Position numbers and translations under genes: made by a program
Source of the DNA: Deltaproteobacteria bacterium
GTDB lineage: Bacteria; Desulfobacterota; Syntrophia; Syntrophales; UBA5619
Assembly (NCBI GenBank): GCA_023487865.1
Contig: JAMDBG010000041.1
Coordinates: 1-10,180, forward strand
DNA length: 10,180 nt
Direction of reading: 5' to 3'
In this document: positions 6,645 through 10,180 of the stretch, in pieces
Numbering within the stretch: position 1 is the stretch's first letter
Layout: every line of letters begins with the position of its first letter
Notes under the pieces: model-generated
The model's input: only the letters and a program-made list of their open reading frames with translations
Databases searched by the model: none
What the model was told of the DNA's origin: nothing

Positions 6645-7034
6645 TTATTTTACACCCATTTCTTTAAGCTGTTGGACGATCGCCGCTTCGCTCAGGAATC
6701 CCTCGTGCCGGTAAACCTCCCTGCCTTGTTTATCAAAAAAGATCTGTGTGGGAATCCCCCGGATGCCGAAGCGGCTGGCCGGTTTTGGATCTTCCCAGAC
6801 GTCGAGGAAGACCACGGCCGCCCTCCCGGCATACACCTTTTCCAGTTTTTCCAGAATCGGCGCCATCATCTTACAGGGGATGCATTTTTTTGCCCCCAGA
6901 TCGACCAGCGTGACCATCCCTTTTACGGGGACCTCCAGCAGCTTGGCCGCGAAGAGAGCCGACGGCAGTGCGAACAGAGACAGGACCAAAAGACAGATGG
7001 TGCCGGCAATAACTGTTAAACAGCGCATCCTCAT
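6645..7034 (-). CDS. Exported thioredoxin-fold protein (TlpA/thioredoxin-like)
   Basis: A 129-residue thioredoxin-fold protein with an N-terminal signal peptide or anchor (MRMRCLTVIAGTICLLVLSL, ending near ALFA). The redox motif is C51-I-P-C54 in GAKKCIPCKMMAP, and the cis-proline loop is IRGIPTQIFF (P95), followed by the usual FDKQGREV turn. The mature protein is therefore a reductase facing the periplasm and is probably reduced by the CcdA encoded 9 bases downstream. An in-frame ATG lies 15 bases upstream at 7049 (adding MESIE), with AAAGGA about 11 bases before it. I prefer 7034, because GGAG lies 9 bases before it and the signal peptide then starts with basic residues. The choice is not certain. 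Confidence 0.85.
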   Translation of the reverse strand: MRMRCLTVIAGTICLLVLSLFALPSALFAAKLLEVPVKGMVTLVDLGAKKCIPCKMMAPILEKLEKVYAGRAAVVFLDVWEDPKPASRFGIRGIPTQIFFDKQGREVYRHEGFLSEAAIVQQLKEMGVK

Positions 7035-7162
7035 TTCAATACTCTCCATATCGCATTTTGTCCTTTAAACAGATGCTCCAAATTTCTCCTCGAATCAGTC
7101 TCCACCCGCAAAACCGTCTCGTTCAGAAAAATCGACTCTCATGAGGCTCTCATCCCTATTCA

Positions 7163-8269
7163 TCAGGCGCAGCGAAGAACACCCCGCGCCCACAGGCAGT
7201 CCCCGCAGACGGGGAAGGAATTGCCGAAGCAATCATCCTCGTTGGTTTCCGCCGAATCGCACCCGCCGCAATCCGTGCAGGGTGAAAACTCGAATTTTCG
7301 GACGCGTTCCCGAAAAGCCGCGTACTCAGGATTCGACCAGACCGCCGGCAGGGTTTGTCCCGGGAGACGTCCGAATTCACACCGGCGGAAGAATTTCTTC
7401 CGGTTCATGATAAAACAGGTGTAGGAATGCAGAAGGGGCGGGCAGGGGCTGATGCCGCCGTGCCATGCCACAGCCAGGCTGCCCGTCCTGACGAACGGAC
7501 AGTAGTTGTTCCGTTGATTCAAATTGATATCGAGAAAGCTCATGTTCGGCTGTTGACGCATGATCAGGGAGAGCGGGCCCTGCGTATCCTGATTCCAGTC
7601 CATTTGGGGAAGTATCCACAGCGGGTTGTTCGGCCATCCCTGACCTTCATAACTGGTCGGCCTCAATCGATAAAGGATTTCGTTCTGAAGGTCGGCCGCA
7701 TAAGGCAATACATTCGTCACAAGGACGAACGATGCCAAGATCCGGTTTGCGATTCTCCAAAGCCCGGGAAGCTCATGGAGGTTGCGTTTCATCGCTACAA
7801 ATTCGATCCCGATCCGGAGCGGCGTTTCGGACTCTTTTTCACGCAACCGGTAGAGCATCCGGACATTGGCTATGATCTCCTCCAGTGAGGTCCCCGAACG
7901 GATGGCCCCATGAGACTCGTCCGATGTTCCATCGATGGAGACCGTAAACTGGTCGAGGCCTGCATCAACCAGTGATGTAGCAAGTGAAGGAGTGAGAAGC
8001 ACCGCGTTGCTCGTCATTTCCGTCCGCATTCCCCGGTCGTGGGCCAGACGGACCATTTCCAGAAATCTTTCGTGGAGCAGCGGCTCGCCCAGGCCCGCAA
8101 AGGCGATTGTTTTCGATCCGGGAAACTCTGCCAGTCCGTCGATCAGGGCTCGATAGACGGGCCAGTCCATATCGCCGAACGGTTCGCCCCAGGAATGACG
8201 GATGCAGGTCACGCAGGTCAGGTTGCAGCGGTTCGTCGGCTCCACGTAGATCTTGTTCAATTCATCCAT
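7163..8269 (-). CDS. Radical SAM protein with SPASM-like C-terminus, likely tungsten-enzyme maturase type
   Basis: A 368-residue radical SAM enzyme. The [4Fe-4S]-SAM motif C15xxxC19xxC22 (NRCNLTCVTC) lies at the N-terminus, and the SAM-binding segment AFAGLGEPLLH follows at about 57-67. The C-terminal third holds many auxiliary-cluster cysteines: YCPF, SPCPP, then CTDCGGCD, DDCFG and CGDCLWARG near the end. This tail strongly resembles the radical SAM maturases paired with tungsten aldehyde:ferredoxin oxidoreductase-like enzymes (TIGR04317-type, from memory). No such oxidoreductase is in the window. The start at 8269 is the first possible, since a TGA lies three codons upstream; the ribosome site is weak. 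It is 44 bases after the acr3 stop, so coexpression is likely. Alternative roles are peptide or cofactor modification connected to arsenic or selenium. The fold is certain; the specific role is moderate. Confidence 0.85.
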   Translation of the reverse strand: MDELNKIYVEPTNRCNLTCVTCIRHSWGEPFGDMDWPVYRALIDGLAEFPGSKTIAFAGLGEPLLHERFLEMVRLAHDRGMRTEMTSNAVLLTPSLATSLVDAGLDQFTVSIDGTSDESHGAIRSGTSLEEIIANVRMLYRLREKESETPLRIGIEFVAMKRNLHELPGLWRIANRILASFVLVTNVLPYAADLQNEILYRLRPTSYEGQGWPNNPLWILPQMDWNQDTQGPLSLIMRQQPNMSFLDINLNQRNNYCPFVRTGSLAVAWHGGISPCPPLLHSYTCFIMNRKKFFRRCEFGRLPGQTLPAVWSNPEYAAFRERVRKFEFSPCTDCGGCDSAETNEDDCFGNSFPVCGDCLWARGVLRCA

Positions 8270-8313
8270 GGACCATCACGCTTACCGCATTCCTTTCCAA
8301 TCAACACGTTCCA

Positions 8314-9411
8314 TCATTTCCTGACCTCAACGTTGCAGACCGTTTCCAGGGATTCCTTCGCTCCCGGAAAGTACTTCTTTTTGAACCGGATTGCCACATT
8401 GACCAGCATGATCAGGACAGGGACCTCCAACAGCGGTCCGATCACCGTGGCGAAGGCCTGGCCGGAATTAATGCCGAAAATCGCGATGGCCACCGCGATG
8501 GCCAGTTCGAAATCGTTGGAAGCGGCAGTGAAGGAAACCGCTGTCGTCTGGGCGTAGTTACCTCCGATCTTCCGGATAATGAAGAAGGTCGAGAACCACA
8601 TAATGAGGAAATACAGGAGCATGGGAATAGCCACGATAACGACGTCCTGAGGCGAGGCGATGATCTTGTTCCCCTGTGTGGAGAACATGACCACAATCGT
8701 CAACAGGAGCGCCACGAGCGTCAGGGGGCTGAGTTTCGGCATGAATACGGTGTTGAACCAAACCTCTCCTTTGGCGGCGATGAGGCCGTAGCGGGTGATC
8801 AGGCCAGCCAGAAAGGGAATCCCCAGATAGATGAAGACCGTCTTGGCCGATTCCGCCATTGAGACGTTGATGTTAAGGCTCTCCGCCAGCCCCAGCCAGT
8901 TGAGCATCAGGGTGATGAAAAAATAGATGTACACGGCGTAGAAAAGGACTTGGGCGATGGCGTTGAAAGCGACGAGCCCCACGGCCAGCTCCCGGTCCCC
9001 CTCGGCGAGTTCGTTCCAGACAATGACCATGGCTATGCAGCGGGCAAGCCCCACGAGGATGACGCCGACCATGTACTCGGGGTAGTTGCGAAGAAAAAGG
9101 ATCGCCAGGAGGAACATCACCACTGGACCGATAACCCAGTTCTGCAACAGCGAGATGACGAGCATCCGCTTGTTCTTGAAGACCTTGCCCATCTCTTCGT
9201 ATTTCACCCTCGCCAGGGGCGGGTACATCATCAAGATCAGCCCCACTGCGATGGGAATAGAGGTGGTTCCCACCTGCAGGCCGGTGATGAACTTCGACAA
9301 CCCCGGCAGATAAAACCCGATCCCGATCCCGACGCCGATGGCAATGAAAATCCACAGTGTCAGATACCGATCCAGAAACGACAATCGTTTGCCAATCCCG
9401 TCCGCCGCCAT
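8314..9411 (-). CDS. acr3: ACR3-family arsenite efflux permease
   Basis: A 365-residue polytopic permease of the BASS superfamily, the usual length for bacterial ACR3, with about ten membrane helices. Diagnostic segments are PIAVGLILMMYPPLARVKYEE (with its N-terminal residues at about 53-73), the helix-4 motif GLARCIAMVIVWN containing the essential Cys125, and AASNDFELAIAVAIA with a downstream GPLLEVPVLI. ACR3 exports As(III), as a thiolate-binding oxyanion, using the proton motive force. AGGAGG lies about 6 bases upstream of the ATG at 9411. It is preceded by thioredoxin and glutaredoxin genes that could act on arsenical or arsenate-reductase thiols, but no arsR, arsC or arsA is visible in the window. 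Confidence 0.93.
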   Translation of the reverse strand: MAADGIGKRLSFLDRYLTLWIFIAIGVGIGIGFYLPGLSKFITGLQVGTTSIPIAVGLILMMYPPLARVKYEEMGKVFKNKRMLVISLLQNWVIGPVVMFLLAILFLRNYPEYMVGVILVGLARCIAMVIVWNELAEGDRELAVGLVAFNAIAQVLFYAVYIYFFITLMLNWLGLAESLNINVSMAESAKTVFIYLGIPFLAGLITRYGLIAAKGEVWFNTVFMPKLSPLTLVALLLTIVVMFSTQGNKIIASPQDVVIVAIPMLLYFLIMWFSTFFIIRKIGGNYAQTTAVSFTAASNDFELAIAVAIAIFGINSGQAFATVIGPLLEVPVLIMLVNVAIRFKKKYFPGAKESLETVCNVEVRK

Positions 9412-9455
9412 CTCGTCCTCCTTATTGAACTACTTTTTGATTTTTTGGGTTCGTA

Positions 9456-9472
9456 GACTCTCAACGAGAGCC
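9456..9472 (-). other. Small hairpin between the selenoglutaredoxin and acr3 genes
   Basis: GGCTCTC and GAGAGTC can pair (one G-T wobble) around a GTT loop, 12 bases after the glutaredoxin stop codon. No T-run follows, so it is unlikely to be a strong terminator. It might stabilise or process the transcript between the two genes. The pairing is seen directly; the role is guessed. Confidence 0.3.
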
Positions 9473-9484
9473 TGGCTTCACCGG

Positions 9485-9730
9485 TCAGGTCCCCCCGAAA
9501 AGAGGGATGCCGCCCCGCAGGGAAACCTCACCAACAAACCCGACCATAATCTTTTCACCGTCCACAATCACGGGAACCTGTCTCTTGCCTCCCGTCAGGG
9601 CAAGCATCTCCTTTAGTTTATCCGGTTTTTCATCCACATTGATGTAAACGGCCCTGTCTCCATAGGCTGCCCGAGCCTGGTTGCAAAAGGGTCAGGTGTC
9701 AGTTCCATAAATGATGATTTTATCCGCCAT
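9485..9730 (-). CDS. Selenocysteine-containing glutaredoxin-like protein (Sec-Pro-Phe-Cys)
   Basis: Reading through one in-frame TGA (codon 13) gives an 81-residue glutaredoxin/NrdH-like protein. It has a first strand MADKIIIYGTDT, the redox motif U13-P-F-C16, a cis-proline loop RQVPVIVDG (P53), and the GFVGE segment that matches the glutathione/thiol-binding GG region. The TGA falls exactly where glutaredoxins carry the nucleophilic Cys of CPYC/CPFC. The frame is otherwise intact, ends at a normal TGA (9485-9487) and has a good ribosome site (AGGGGG, about 7 bases before the ATG at 9730). A SECIS-like hairpin sits downstream of the TGA. Selenocysteine glutaredoxins are known in Deltaproteobacteria. 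Here the gene lies between a CxxC thioredoxin gene and acr3, so it may serve redox steps of arsenic or thiol handling. The alternative is a nonsense mutation in an ordinary CPFC glutaredoxin. Conventional gene calling would miss it or start after the TGA. Confidence 0.88.
9660..9680 (-). promoter_or_regulatory. Putative bacterial SECIS hairpin in the glutaredoxin mRNA
   Basis: Downstream of the UGA the transcript reads CCAGGCUCGGGCAGCCUAUGG. AGGCU pairs with AGCCU around the loop CGGGC, and the outer CC pairs with GG past a two-base AU bulge. The inner stem begins 13 bases after the UGA and the loop contains guanines, consistent with the position and G-rich apical loop of bacterial SECIS elements that bind SelB. 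Folding was done by eye; bacterial SECIS sequences vary, so the position is better evidence than the sequence. Confidence 0.6.
9692..9694 (-). other. In-frame UGA, predicted selenocysteine codon
   Basis: The codon is TGA on the minus strand at position 13 of the glutaredoxin, giving GTDT-U-PFCNQAR. It replaces the N-terminal redox Cys, and the resolving Cys16 is retained as TGC. It is the only stop codon inside an otherwise complete domain. Confidence 0.82.
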
Positions 9731-9771
9731 GATTATTTCCCCCTATGGTTTGTTTTCCTCGAATTGTCTGG

Positions 9772-10014
9772 TTAATGCGCACCCGGGCCGAGCCAGGCCA
9801 GGATCTCCTCTTTCTTGGGGATCTTTCCAACGGATTTGACCTCGCTGTCCACAACCACCGCCGGGGTGCCGAAGACGCCGTATTTGGCGATCTTCATGAT
9901 GTCGGTCACCTTTTCGATGTCCGCTGCAACGCCGGCCTCGGCAACGGTTTCACGGACCAGCGTCTCCACCTTTTGGCAATTAACACATCCCGGTCCCAGG
10001 ATCTTGATATCCAT
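9772..10014 (-). CDS. Small thioredoxin (redox-active disulfide protein 2 family)
   Basis: An 80-residue cytoplasmic minimal thioredoxin-fold protein without a signal peptide. The redox motif is C10-V-N-C13 in ILGPGCVNCQKVE, and the cis-proline is in FGTPAVVVD (P51), followed by GKIPKKEEILAWL in the last helix. These features and the length match the small CxxC proteins common in anaerobes next to arsenite permeases and CcdA. AGGAGA at 10022-10027 supports the ATG at 10014. It lies 41 bases upstream of the selenoglutaredoxin and 52 bases downstream of a probable paralog. It may supply electrons to CcdA or to a reductase encoded upstream of the window; the physiological partner is unknown. Confidence 0.9.
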   Translation of the reverse strand: MDIKILGPGCVNCQKVETLVRETVAEAGVAADIEKVTDIMKIAKYGVFGTPAVVVDSEVKSVGKIPKKEEILAWLGPGAH

Positions 10015-10066
10015 AAGCTTGTCTCCTCTTTCTGAAATGATGAAACCATCTACTCTCTAATGGTCT

Positions 10067-10180
10067 TCAACACCTTTGTGCAACGGAATTTTCCCGCACC
10101 TCTTCCAACCACTGCTTGAGCCGACCCCTCGACGGCACAGAACCGACCCACACGACCCGACCGCCGATAACCAAGGCCGG
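10067..10180 (-). CDS. Thioredoxin-like protein, C-terminal fragment (runs off right edge)
   Basis: The last 37 codons of a gene entering from the right edge and ending in TGA at 10067-10069. The visible part starts PALVIGGRVVWVGSVP and continues into a helix with LKQWLEEVRE. This aligns with the second half of the neighbouring small thioredoxin (PAVVVDSEVKSVGKIP then EEILAWL), so the two look like tandem paralogs. The leading Pro would be the cis-proline. The redox motif, and whether it is CxxC or contains Sec, lies outside the window. The protein ends in Cys. Confidence 0.75.
   Translation of the reverse strand, partial: PALVIGGRVVWVGSVPSRGRLKQWLEEVRENSVAQRC

Noticed and set aside
7050..7162. 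Short minus-strand reading frame (MRVDFSERDGFAGGD) and possible promoter in the gap between the radical SAM and thioredoxin genes
   Set aside because: The peptide has only 15 codons before a TGA and no ribosome site or similarity I recognise. No convincing -35/-10 pair was found in this 113-base gap.
7130..7165. Tandem TGA TGA at the end of the radical SAM gene as further selenocysteine codons
   Set aside because: The protein already has the complete Cys-rich tail of its family, and two adjacent UGA codons followed by unrelated sequence read as normal termination.
9485..9730. Glutaredoxin as a pseudogene broken by a nonsense mutation
   Set aside because: A random stop falling exactly at the catalytic Cys, with the rest of the domain undamaged and a SECIS-like hairpin nearby, is much less likely than selenocysteine. 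It is kept as the main alternative.

Overview
The window looks like chromosomal DNA of an anaerobic, respiring bacterium of the Desulfobacterota / Deltaproteobacteria type (Geobacter-, Desulfuromonas- or Syntrophobacter-like). The reasons are many Fe-S and cytochrome b membrane redox proteins, an ACR3 arsenite permease set among small thioredoxins, a radical SAM protein resembling tungsten-enzyme maturases, and a gene that only makes sense if an in-frame UGA is read as selenocysteine. The lineage is an inference from gene content. No rRNA, tRNA, transposase or CRISPR array was seen.

Left arm (1-1581). On the minus strand, a membrane histidine kinase is followed, with a 4-bp ATGA overlap, by a response regulator that runs off the left edge. 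The kinase has a sigma70-like promoter and a long imperfect inverted repeat in its leader. Divergent from it, a second sigma70-like promoter carries two tandem 17-bp ATACCCC...GGTAT operators, placed in the -10/-35 spacer and over the start site and Shine-Dalgarno.

Plus-strand operon (1582-4927). A CsoR-family repressor has the Cys pair but lacks the copper-binding His, so it resembles the persulfide sensor CstR. It is followed by three tightly coupled redox genes: a Tat-exported four-cluster ferredoxin with a C-terminal membrane anchor, an FdnI-like cytochrome b, and a NapH-like polytopic ferredoxin. These form a quinone-linked electron conduit with no catalytic subunit beside it.

Minus-strand cluster (4996-10180, read right to left). 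The order is a thioredoxin-like protein (cut by the right edge), a small CxxC thioredoxin, a UGA-containing glutaredoxin (Sec-Pro-Phe-Cys), an ACR3 arsenite efflux permease, a radical SAM/SPASM-like protein, an exported thioredoxin, a CcdA-type thiol electron transporter and a cation diffusion facilitator. Genes are mostly 5-130 bp apart on one strand, so one or two operons are likely. The cluster reads as a thiol/selenol redox and metal(loid) efflux module: cytoplasmic small thioredoxins and glutaredoxin, CcdA to move reducing power across the membrane, an exported thioredoxin to receive it, and two efflux pumps.

The main discovery is the selenocysteine glutaredoxin at 9485-9730. Ordinary ORF calling would miss or truncate it, because its catalytic Cys codon is TGA and a SECIS-like hairpin lies just downstream. 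Next in interest are the CstR-like repressor with its paired operators, and the orphan redox trio it probably controls.
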